From contig NZ_JAQVKP010000007.1 of NCBI RefSeq assembly GCF_028694605.1, forward strand, positions 54,937 to 118,936: DNA of 64,000 bases, read 5' to 3'. The position numbers and the translations under genes were made by a program. Shown here piece by piece: positions 1 through 6,313 of the stretch. How positions within the stretch are numbered: position 1 is the first letter of the stretch; the number at the start of each line of letters is the position of its first letter. The stretch comes from Sulfurimonas sp. GTDB lineage: Bacteria > Campylobacterota > Campylobacteria > Campylobacterales > Sulfurimonadaceae. Below the pieces are notes generated by a model. That model worked only from the letters and a program-made list of their open reading frames with translations, had not been told where the DNA came from and searched no databases.

Positions 1-567
1 GCTTCTCCAACCGAATCAGCTGCATTTGGCGTTGTCGGCGCACTTTTGCTTGCGGTAATGAACAAAACTCTTAGCTTTGAGATGCTTCGCTATGCAACCT
101 TAGAGAGCGTTAAACTCAGCGGTATGATATTTATGATACTAATCGGAGCGACCGCTTTTTCGCTTGTTTTTAACGAACTTGGCGGAAGTGACTTGATACT
201 GGAGTTTTTCTCTCAGGAGATTGGCGATGTTTGGTTTTTTATCGCATTTTCTATGTTGGTTATCTTTGTTCTTGGATTTTTTATAGATTTTATAGAGATC
301 AGTTTTATCGTTGTTCCCATTTTAGTCCCTGTTATGCACGCTTTTGGCATCGACCCTGTTTGGTTTGGCGTGCTTATCGCACTCAACCTGCAAGCCTCGT
401 TTTTAACACCGCCTTTTGGGCTTTCGCTCTTTTTCTTAAAAGGGGCTGCGGGAGACAGCGTTACAACCATGCAAATCTATAAAGGCATCGTTCCTTTTAT
501 AGCTTTGCAGTTTTTGGCGCTTCTCTTGGTGATGTTGTTTCCAAATCTAGTTTTTGCATTTCTATAG
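1..567 (+). CDS. dctM: TRAP transporter large permease, DctM family (3' part)
   Basis: This is the C-terminal part (about 188 residues) of the large membrane subunit of a tripartite ATP-independent periplasmic (TRAP) transporter, which imports organic acids or similar solutes with a sodium gradient. The reading frame is open from base 1, where it reads ASPTESAAFGVVGALLLA, the conserved PTE-containing helix of DctM proteins, so the true start lies left of the window; the TTG at 46 and ATG at 58 are internal. Several hydrophobic helices follow, and FLTPPFGLSLFFLKG near residue 136 is the family's second conserved PP-G loop. The substrate cannot be told without the missing binding protein and small permease, which probably lie upstream. 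Family assignment is firm; substrate is unknown. Confidence 0.9.
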   Translation, partial: ASPTESAAFGVVGALLLAVMNKTLSFEMLRYATLESVKLSGMIFMILIGATAFSLVFNELGGSDLILEFFSQEIGDVWFFIAFSMLVIFVLGFFIDFIEISFIVVPILVPVMHAFGIDPVWFGVLIALNLQASFLTPPFGLSLFFLKGAAGDSVTTMQIYKGIVPFIALQFLALLLVMLFPNLVFAFL

Positions 568-575
568 ATTTGAAC

Positions 576-600
576 GCAAGAGGAAGTGAATTCCTCTTGC
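576..600. repeat. Perfect inverted repeat, 10-bp arms
   Basis: The arms gcaagaggaa and ttcctcttgc flank a 5-base loop (gtgaa) nine bases after the dctM stop codon. No T-run follows, so it is a poor intrinsic terminator by itself. It may act with the second hairpin at 626-641 or be part of a dispersed intergenic repeat. No second copy was seen in this window. Confidence 0.6.
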
Positions 601-625
601 TACGCTAGCCGCTATGGCACTAAAT

Positions 626-650
626 TGCCTCATTCGAGGCAGAAATTTTT
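626..650 (+). terminator. Probable rho-independent terminator after dctM
   Basis: The arms tgcctc and gaggca (626-631 and 636-641) enclose a 4-base loop, and gaaattttt follows, giving a short T-run. The position between dctM and the HIT gene suits termination of the TRAP operon. The stem is short, so strength is uncertain. Confidence 0.5.
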
Positions 651-664
651 AATAAAAGGATGAT

Positions 665-1159
665 ATGATGAAAGATATACTATACGCCCCATGGAGAAGT
701 GAGTACGTGGCAGGCAAAGAGGTGGACGGGTGTGTCTTTTGCCATATCAGCCAAAATGCCCAAGAGGATGAGACGCTTCATGTACTCTACCGTGATGAGC
801 ACTGTTTTATGGTTATGAACCGCTACCCCTACACTCCGGGGCATTTTATGATTATCCCCCATCTGCACACCGACAAACTAGAAGAGCTGCCGCAAGAGAC
901 ATGGCTGCATATGAGCGATTTGGCGCAAAAAGGGGTACGGCTTTTAAAAGAGGGATTTGGTGCGCATGGCGTTAACATAGGCATGAACCTCGGGAGAGCA
1001 GGCGGTGCGGGCATAGCCGAACATATCCACATGCATCTGGTTCCACGGTGGGAGAGAGATACCAACTTCATCACCGCTATAGGACAAAACAGAGTTTACT
1101 CAACAGACTTTAAGAAGATATACCAAAAAATCAAGAGTTTGGTTCCAACGTATTTATGA
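665..1159 (+). CDS. HIT family hydrolase
   Basis: This is a histidine-triad nucleotide-binding protein of 164 residues. Members hydrolyse or phosphorolyse dinucleoside polyphosphates or nucleoside phosphoramidates in the cytoplasm. The defining triad is visible as HIHMH at residues 120-124, followed by LVPRW, and the upstream helix GMNLGRAGGAG (106-116) is the usual substrate-binding segment of the AP4A-type branch. A CxxC pair (C23, C26) near the N-terminus resembles the structural zinc site of some HIT proteins. Two ATG codons lie in tandem at 665 and 668; the ribosome site aaaagga at 654-660 fits the second slightly better, a difference of one residue. It is transcribed alone. The substrate is inferred only at family level. 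Confidence 0.9.
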   Translation: MMKDILYAPWRSEYVAGKEVDGCVFCHISQNAQEDETLHVLYRDEHCFMVMNRYPYTPGHFMIIPHLHTDKLEELPQETWLHMSDLAQKGVRLLKEGFGAHGVNIGMNLGRAGGAGIAEHIHMHLVPRWERDTNFITAIGQNRVYSTDFKKIYQKIKSLVPTYL

Positions 1160-1185
1160 GCTAATACAACCTGTTTATATTTTGC

Positions 1186-1191
1186 TATAAT
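1186..1191 (+). promoter_or_regulatory. Extended -10 promoter placed for a leaderless mRNA
   Basis: The sequence TGC-TATAAT ends at 1191 and the ATG of the DUF4258 gene begins at 1198, exactly six bases later. Transcription would start at or next to the A of the ATG. No Shine-Dalgarno sequence is visible before this ATG. Leaderless initiation is inferred from the spacing. Confidence 0.6.
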
Positions 1192-1197
1192 AGTTGA

Positions 1198-1458
1198 ATG
1201 AAATATGAATTAACACAACATGCTATGGACGTAATGTTATCAAGAGGCATTCAGAAAGAGTGGATTGAATCAGCTTTAGAGTTCCCATCTTATCATAAAA
1301 TAATCTCTGATACTGAGGAGCATTTTTTTAAAACAATAAATGAATTTTCAAATAGATGTTTGAAAGTTGTCGTTAATCCAACAAATTTAAAAGTAGTGAC
1401 TGCATATTTTGATAGAAATATGAGAAAGAAAGGATGTAAAAATGAAAATCAAGTATGA
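1198..1458 (+). CDS. DUF4258 family protein, putative toxin-like partner
   Basis: This 86-residue protein matches my memory of the DUF4258 pattern: an N-terminal YELTQHAMDVMLSRGI, in which HA..R.GI is typical, then a Pro-containing turn (LEFPSYHK) and a C-terminal strand CLKVVVNPTNLKVVTAYF. DUF4258 proteins are small and are often found upstream of DUF2283 proteins in mobile or toxin-antitoxin-like pairs, as here. Its 3' end overlaps the DUF2283 gene by 17 bases, so the two are almost certainly co-transcribed and translationally linked. The promoter abuts the start codon. The biochemical role is unknown; the toxin-like reading is an inference from gene pairing only. Confidence 0.75.
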   Translation: MKYELTQHAMDVMLSRGIQKEWIESALEFPSYHKIISDTEEHFFKTINEFSNRCLKVVVNPTNLKVVTAYFDRNMRKKGCKNENQV

Positions 1459-1639
1459 TAAAGAAACCGATGCTATTTATGTAATATTGTCATCAGATAA
1501 AATAGTTGAAAGTGAAGAAAAATTAAGAGATGTGATAGTTGATTATAACGACAGAGATGAAGTTGTTGCAATCGAGATTTTAAATGTAAAAGAAAACCAG
1601 CACGAAATTGAGCTGCCTTTGATTTTAAAAAGCGCGTAA
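1442..1639 (+). CDS. DUF2283 family protein
   Basis: This 65-residue protein starts with MKIKYDKETDAIYVIL and carries VVAIEILNVKEN in its C-terminal half, which is the DUF2283 pattern (D-A-x-Y near the start, then I-E-I-L). The fold is small and strand-rich. The gene overlaps the upstream DUF4258 gene by 17 bases and has a ribosome site (aaagga) inside that gene. By analogy with other pairs it could be the partner or antidote of the DUF4258 protein, but no function has been shown that I know of. The family call is good; the functional idea is speculative. Confidence 0.75.
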   Translation: MKIKYDKETDAIYVILSSDKIVESEEKLRDVIVDYNDRDEVVAIEILNVKENQHEIELPLILKSA

Positions 1640-1676
1640 TAAACCTAGCTTTGTTTTTGCTATTTTATATGTATGT

Positions 1677-1704
1677 GTTCCCAAGCTGGAGCTTGGGAAC
1701 GAGG
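1677..1704. repeat. Dispersed palindromic repeat of the GTTCCCAAGCT type
   Basis: The arms gttcccaagct (1677-1687) and agcttgggaac (1690-1700) are perfect 11-bp inverted repeats separated by two bases and followed by gagg. I recognise this sequence type, from memory, as a palindrome scattered through many unrelated bacterial genomes. It ends exactly where the HNH remnant begins to read in frame. A database search for identical copies elsewhere in the genome would settle its repeat status; there is no second copy in the window. Confidence 0.65.
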
Positions 1705-1862
1705 GAAAACAAAAAGGTATTTGTGTCAAATGCAAAGAGCATTTTGAACTAAGCCAAATGGAAGCTGACCATATCACACCTTGGCATGACGGCGGAAAAA
1801 CCAATTCTGAAAATTGTCAAATGCTATGCAGAGAATGTAACAGAAGAAAATCTGGAAAATAA
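1701..1862 (+). pseudogene. HNH endonuclease remnant (C-terminal 53 codons)
   Basis: Frame 3 from 1701 to a TAA at 1860-1862 reads the C-terminal zinc/HNH module of an HNH nuclease. It has a first CxxC (CVKC), then MEADHITPWHDGGKT with the D-H pair of the catalytic site, ENCQMLC and ECNRRKSGK with the second CxxC. There is no start codon at the 5' end, and the frame simply runs into the palindromic repeat at 1677-1700, so everything N-terminal to this module is gone. The remnant lies between two toxin-antitoxin-like pairs, which suggests repeated insertion and decay. HNH assignment is strong; expression as a functional protein is unlikely. Confidence 0.75.
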
Positions 1863-1880
1863 TCAAAATTTTAACTTATT

Positions 1881-2228
1881 TTACAAACCTAAATGTTTAG
1901 ATAATTTTATATCGGTCTCTTTTAGCTCTTCTTGCCTCAAAGATGTTAAAAGTTTGTCTAGTTGTATTCTGCTGATGTCCAAAGTACAAAGTTCATTTAT
2001 ACATATCTCACTTGTTTTTTCAAGATTGTCTCTTGCTTCTATGCGAACTCTCAAATCTCCACCACCCAAGTTGGTAGAGATTGGTATGAGCGTCACACCT
2101 TTAAATGCAACTTTATCTATATTTCTATTGGCTACATCATTTTGGATGATAAGAGCAGGTCTGATTTTGCCAAACTCGCTATTGTATTTTTTTCCAAAGT
2201 TCACTAAATATATTTCGCCTCTTTTCAT
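1881..2228 (-). CDS. MazF/PemK-family type II toxin
   Basis: This 115-residue protein begins MKRGEIYLVNFGKKYNSEFGKIRPALIIQND, the RGEIYLV..(G.)..G(K)xRPalIiqnd signature of PemK/MazF/CcdB-fold toxins, which are usually sequence-specific mRNA endoribonucleases. Other family features are the strand FKGVTLIPIST and the C-terminal ICINELCTLDISRI, where the conserved acidic/Cys-Thr segment sits. The gene follows its antitoxin with one base between stop and start (2229), so translation is coupled. The catalytic arginine and threonine of characterised MazF proteins appear retained by eye (RP at about 23 and the ...PIST segment). The cleavage site is unknown. Confidence 0.85.
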   Translation of the reverse strand: MKRGEIYLVNFGKKYNSEFGKIRPALIIQNDVANRNIDKVAFKGVTLIPISTNLGGGDLRVRIEARDNLEKTSEICINELCTLDISRIQLDKLLTSLRQEELKETDIKLSKHLGL

Positions 2229-2229
2229 C

Positions 2230-2475
2230 TCAAATATCTTCCACTACAGATTCTATATCTAAAAATTCTTTATATGCACTATCTGATAAAGATTTTTTGT
2301 TATTCATGATATAAACTTCATCTTCTATTTTTTCTTTAAGTCTTTCATAAAGCGCATAAGGCAAAACAACACTTTTGGTGATATGCTTTTTTGCATCTTC
2401 TATAAATGTTATGTCAATAGGATTTGTCACATGGGATGGTTTCTTTATGACGTCGCTTGAACTAATAGTAATCAT
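2230..2475 (-). CDS. Putative antitoxin of the MazF/PemK pair
   Basis: This 81-residue protein is encoded directly upstream of the MazF-type toxin and its TGA stop lies one base before the toxin ATG. The N-terminus (MITISSSDVIKKPSHVTNPID) resembles the DNA-binding head of Phd/YefM-like antitoxins, and the rest (SVVLPYALYERLKEKIEDE) is helical and acidic at the C-terminus (DIESVVEDI), fitting a toxin-wrapping tail. It is not a clear MazE. The region upstream (2476-2540) is very AT-rich and holds two ATAGTA copies on the - strand near a TACAAT -10-like hexamer, a possible operator for self-repression. The antitoxin call rests mainly on position. Confidence 0.65.
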   Translation of the reverse strand: MITISSSDVIKKPSHVTNPIDITFIEDAKKHITKSVVLPYALYERLKEKIEDEVYIMNNKKSLSDSAYKEFLDIESVVEDI

Positions 2476-2565
2476 TTTTTCAACCTAATTTAGAGGTGCC
2501 CTTTAATATATGTTTATATTGTACTATTTTGTAATACTATTGTCAACGAGTATATATAATTCTGG

Positions 2566-3534
2566 CTAAAGCCACCCACGGTTTTTAAAGTAAAGCAGGG
2601 GGATAACTCCTGAGAGCATCATGATACCCAGTGAGAGCGGATATCCTACCGTCCAGCCTAATTCCGGCATAAAATGAAAGTTCATACCATATATGCTTGC
2701 TATAAGGGTAGGGGGCATGAGTACTACGTTTGCGACTGTAAAGAGTTTGATGATTTTGTTCTGCTCAATCCCTGTTTGTGCCAAAAAGAGGTTTTGAAGA
2801 TTTTCAAGCGTGCTGTCGTTCATGGCTATAAACTCAACTAAAGAGTTGATGTCCCTCATCATGATAAAGAGATCTTCTTTGATGGCTTGAGGCGGTTTTG
2901 AGGATTTTGCCATGGACGTTAGGATGCGTCTTTTGTCAAAAACTCCCTGTCTGATTTTGAGTGTAAACTCTTGCAGTGTTGCTATTTTTTTAAGTGTTTC
3001 GGTAGATTTTACATCTGATTCTAGGAGCAGTTTTTTTCTTATCTCATCACTCTCTCTTGAAGCGTACTCAAGCAAATCGGCATCTTGGTCGATACGTATA
3101 TCAAAAATCTGCATAAAAATCTCATAACCGCTTGCAAACTCTTTTTGGCTCTGGCTTACCATCTTATGCACCGTATCAAAGGTTCTAAGTTCACTATCAC
3201 GGATGGTAAAAAGAGTATTTTCTTTGATAACAAATCCAACGCTCTCATTGTAGTGTCCCTTTGCATCCTTGACAAAAAAGAATGAAATAAAAAAATAGGA
3301 GTTGATGGTGATGGTGTCGTTGTTTTCCCAGTAACGTGAACTAAGTTCTATCTCTTCTCGCTCGAATTTGTCAGGGACATCCACACCAAACATTGCCTCT
3401 ACTCTTTCAATCTCCTCTTTTGTCGGCTGGAGAAGATCTACCCACAAAACATCTTTGAGAGTCTCTTTGCCCTCTATCTTATCGAGCGTATGAACTTGAA
3501 ACCTGTTTTCTTGAAGCGTGTAAAATCGTACCAT
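2566..3534 (-). CDS. corA: Magnesium/cobalt transporter CorA
   Basis: This is a 322-residue inner-membrane channel for Mg2+ (also Co2+ and Ni2+). The C-terminus shows the hallmark YGMNF (GMN at 283-285) at the end of the first transmembrane helix, followed by FMPELGWTVGYPLSLGIMM and a second helix ending in basic residues (FKNRGWL). The long N-terminal cytoplasmic part (VLWVDLLQPTKEEIE..., many acidic and helical stretches) is the funnel domain. A strong ribosome site, gaggaggt, precedes the ATG at 3534. Length matches the usual 310-330. It is monocistronic and faces away from the glucan cluster. A second Mg2+ transporter, mgtE, lies at 23239-24576. Confidence 0.95.
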   Translation of the reverse strand: MVRFYTLQENRFQVHTLDKIEGKETLKDVLWVDLLQPTKEEIERVEAMFGVDVPDKFEREEIELSSRYWENNDTITINSYFFISFFFVKDAKGHYNESVGFVIKENTLFTIRDSELRTFDTVHKMVSQSQKEFASGYEIFMQIFDIRIDQDADLLEYASRESDEIRKKLLLESDVKSTETLKKIATLQEFTLKIRQGVFDKRRILTSMAKSSKPPQAIKEDLFIMMRDINSLVEFIAMNDSTLENLQNLFLAQTGIEQNKIIKLFTVANVVLMPPTLIASIYGMNFHFMPELGWTVGYPLSLGIMMLSGVIPLLYFKNRGWL

Positions 3535-3668
3535 CCGCTACCTCCTCTCTCTTATTATGTAATTGTAATCTCAATATCTTAAAATTGCAAAAAATAGTAT
3601 GGAAAAATTTCTTTCAAGCCGCTCTTAGGATAGTGGATGTAGAATTGTTGTAAAAAGAGGAAAAATAG

Positions 3669-5312
3669 ATGAATCTCTTTTCGTATGATATAAGTGAAAA
3701 ATTTAAAAAAAGTGTTGCCTACTTCTCAATGGAATTTGCCATTGACCAATCACTTAAAATCTACTCGGGTGGGCTTGGCTTTTTAGCCGGCTCGCATATG
3801 CGCAGTGCGTATGACCTTAGACAAAATGTGGTGGGAGTGGGGATTTTATGGAGTTTTGGGTACTATGACCAGTCACGCAATGAAGACAGAACGCTCAAGC
3901 CGCACTACACAAGAAAGTTCTACTATTTTTTAGAGGAGCTTGAACACAAAGTAGTAGTAAAGATAAATAGCGTAGATGTTACCGTCAAGGGTTTTTTGCT
4001 TCGTTCTGAAGTTTTCGGAACGGCTCCCGTTGTCTTGCTCTCAACAGATACCGATGAGAACGACTACCTCTCAAGAACCATTACCCACAAACTTTATGAC
4101 GGCAATCAGCGTACCCGTGTGGCTCAGGAGATAGTTCTTGGCATCGGCGGAGCAAAAATGCTTGAAGCCATCAACCACAAGCCTGATATCTACCATATGA
4201 ACGAGGGGCATGCGCTTCCGCTTGTTTATGAGCTTTATGGCAAATATGGCGATATGAATGAGGTACGTAAACATGTCGTCTTTACTACACACACGCCCGA
4301 AGCGGCGGGAAATGAGACACATGATATCGGCTTCTTGCATGAGATGGGGTTTTTCAACGGTCTGGATTTGCATCATGTCAGAATGCTTAGCGGCTACAAG
4401 CAAGACAACCATTTTAGCCTTACAGTGGGTGCGCTTAGAAGCGCAAAGATAGCAAATGCCGTCTCAAAGATACATGGTATGATAGCAAATGAGATGTGGT
4501 CGGGTGTGAATGGGCGATGTGAAATTATCTCTATCACCAATGCGCAAAACAAAAAGTACTGGACGGACAAAACGCTTATCCGTGCGCTTGACGAGCATGA
4601 GGATTATGAAGTTTTGGCACGTAAAAAACACCTTAAAAAAGTGCTTTTTGATGTGGTGGCAGACCAGACGGGCAAGATGTTTGACCCTGAAGTTCTTACT
4701 ATCGTATGGGCAAGAAGATTTGCGGAGTACAAAAGACCCGGGCTTTTAAAGTACGACTATGAACGCTTTGTAAGACTTATAACCGATGCGCAAAAACCTA
4801 TCCAAGTTATCTGGGCAGGGAAACCTTATCCGACTGATTACGGAGCCATAGAGATGTTTAATGAACTTATCCAAATGAGCCACCACTTTAAAAATATGGC
4901 GGTACTCATCGGGTATGAACTCTCCTTGTCAAAACTGCTCAAACAGGGAAGCGATGTGTGGCTAAATACGCCAAGAATTACCCGTGAAGCAAGCGGAACA
5001 AGCGGAATGACGGCAAGCATGAACGGCTCCATCCATTTCTCCATAGATGACGGCTGGAATCCGGAGTTTGCAAAACACGGTAAAAATGCCTTTACTATTC
5101 CGCCGCTTGACTACAAACTCCCAAACAACGAACAAGACAGAATCGACAATAAAAATATGATGGATATTTTGGAAAATACCATCATCCCGACCTACTACGA
5201 CAAACCAAAAGAGTGGGTGGTCATCATGAGAAATGCGATGACGGATGTGGAGATAGAGTTTGACTCAGGGCGCATGGCGGCTGAGTATTATGAGAGAATG
5301 TTCAACATTTAA
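3669..5312 (+). CDS. glgP: Alpha-glucan phosphorylase family protein lacking the PLP lysine
   Basis: This 547-residue protein belongs to the short GT35 alpha-glucan phosphorylase group. Recognisable segments are VAYFSMEFAID and GGLGFLAGSH (34-43) at the N-terminus, HMNEGHALP (176-184), FTTHTPEAAGNE (205-216), WARRFAEYKRP (347-357) and EASGTSGM (440-447). GT35 enzymes split alpha-1,4-glucan with phosphate, using PLP bound to a lysine in E-A-S-G-x-(G/S)-x-M-K. Here the residue after M447 is Thr448 (codon acg at 5010-5012), so the cofactor lysine is missing. I recall related proteins of other bacteria with the same GMT reading, so this may be a subfamily, not decay. It heads the glucan cluster and has the ribosome site agagga. 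Family assignment is firm; phosphorylase activity is doubtful. Confidence 0.85.
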   Translation: MNLFSYDISEKFKKSVAYFSMEFAIDQSLKIYSGGLGFLAGSHMRSAYDLRQNVVGVGILWSFGYYDQSRNEDRTLKPHYTRKFYYFLEELEHKVVVKINSVDVTVKGFLLRSEVFGTAPVVLLSTDTDENDYLSRTITHKLYDGNQRTRVAQEIVLGIGGAKMLEAINHKPDIYHMNEGHALPLVYELYGKYGDMNEVRKHVVFTTHTPEAAGNETHDIGFLHEMGFFNGLDLHHVRMLSGYKQDNHFSLTVGALRSAKIANAVSKIHGMIANEMWSGVNGRCEIISITNAQNKKYWTDKTLIRALDEHEDYEVLARKKHLKKVLFDVVADQTGKMFDPEVLTIVWARRFAEYKRPGLLKYDYERFVRLITDAQKPIQVIWAGKPYPTDYGAIEMFNELIQMSHHFKNMAVLIGYELSLSKLLKQGSDVWLNTPRITREASGTSGMTASMNGSIHFSIDDGWNPEFAKHGKNAFTIPPLDYKLPNNEQDRIDNKNMMDILENTIIPTYYDKPKEWVVIMRNAMTDVEIEFDSGRMAAEYYERMFNI

Positions 5313-5321
5313 GGAGAAAAT

Positions 5322-6281
5322 ATGGCATTTGCGATAATGTGTTCAGGCGGCGATGCACCAGGGATGAATCCCGCTATCAAAAAATTTGTGGATTATGTCT
5401 ATAAAAAAGGGGAGATTCCCTACCTTATCTATGACGGGCTGGAGGGGCTGATAGATAAAAAGATAAAAAGAGCGACCCATTCTGATGTCTCAGGCATACT
5501 GCATGATGGTGGAACAATCATCCGCTCTTCTCGCTCCAAGCGCTTTTTTGAGCATAGCTATAGAATGCAGGCATACTACAACCTTAAAGAGTTTGACATC
5601 ACAAAACTTATAGTGCTTGGCGGCGATGGCTCGTTTCGTGCGATGGAGAGGTTTAGTTCTGAGTTCGATATAAACTTTGTCGGCATTCCCTCAACCATAG
5701 ACAACGACATATACGGAACGGACTACTGTTTGGGAGTGGACACGGCACTTAATGTTATCCGTGATGCGCTCGATAAGATTCGTGATACTGCATCCTCTTT
5801 TAACCGTGCTTTTTTGGTTGAAGTGATGGGCAGAGACTGCGGCTATCTCGCTATCGTCTCTGCTATGATAAGCGGTGCGGAGGTTTGTGTCATTCCTGAA
5901 GCTCCATCTATCTCAGACTCTCTTGCAAAACGGCTTAAAAAAGAGGTTGAAGAGGGAAGAAACTATGTCCTTGCCATCGTTGCAGAGGGGACAAAAAAAA
6001 CGACAGAGGTCTATAACTGGATTCAAGAAGAGATAGGGCTTGAAACTCGGGTAAGTATCTTGGGGCATATCCAGCGGGGCGGCAATCCTACCGTTTATGA
6101 CAGACTTATGGCATTTGACTTTGTTGTTTTGGCAGTGGATTATTTGATGGAGCATGCAAACTCAAACAAAGTAGCGGTCTATAAAAAAGGCGAATTTGCC
6201 CTTATGGAGATAGAAGATGTAGTCTCCGGCAAATACCAACTGCCAAAGCGTTACCTCGATGCTCTGAATTTACTTGATTAG
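5322..6281 (+). CDS. pfkA: ATP-dependent 6-phosphofructokinase
   Basis: This 319-residue enzyme phosphorylates fructose 6-phosphate to fructose 1,6-bisphosphate, the committed step of glycolysis. Conserved pieces are CSGGDAPGMN (7-16), GGDGS (100-104), the catalytic PSTIDND (123-129), MGRDCGYLA (169-177) and GHIQRGG. Gly at the fourth position of GGDG and Ser, not Lys, before TIDND point to ATP and not pyrophosphate as donor. It follows the phosphorylase gene by nine bases and is in the same operon, linking glucan breakdown to glycolysis. It is unusual to find pfkA inside a glycogen cluster, and many Campylobacterota lack Pfk altogether, which suggests that this organism really burns stored glucan by glycolysis. 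Confidence 0.93.
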   Translation: MAFAIMCSGGDAPGMNPAIKKFVDYVYKKGEIPYLIYDGLEGLIDKKIKRATHSDVSGILHDGGTIIRSSRSKRFFEHSYRMQAYYNLKEFDITKLIVLGGDGSFRAMERFSSEFDINFVGIPSTIDNDIYGTDYCLGVDTALNVIRDALDKIRDTASSFNRAFLVEVMGRDCGYLAIVSAMISGAEVCVIPEAPSISDSLAKRLKKEVEEGRNYVLAIVAEGTKKTTEVYNWIQEEIGLETRVSILGHIQRGGNPTVYDRLMAFDFVVLAVDYLMEHANSNKVAVYKKGEFALMEIEDVVSGKYQLPKRYLDALNLLD

Positions 6282-6313
6282 ATTAGAAATTACATAAAAA
6301 GGAATTATTGAAA

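Noticed and set aside
615..629. A possible sigma-54 promoter (TGGCAC...TTGC) before the HIT gene
   Set aside because: The GG and GC dinucleotides are 11 bases apart, not the 12 needed, and the site overlaps the hairpin at 626-641.
1677..1704. A CRISPR repeat
   Set aside because: Only a single copy of the palindrome is present, with no spacers and no cas genes.
1786..2262. A 158-residue open frame on the + strand
   Set aside because: It runs opposite to the clear MazF-type toxin, has no family resemblance, and its first part is the shifted HNH remnant.
6308..6313. TTG as start of the nucleotidyltransferase fusion
   Set aside because: The ATG at 6314 gives the standard MKAVVMAGG N-terminus; the TTG lies only four bases from the ribosome site.
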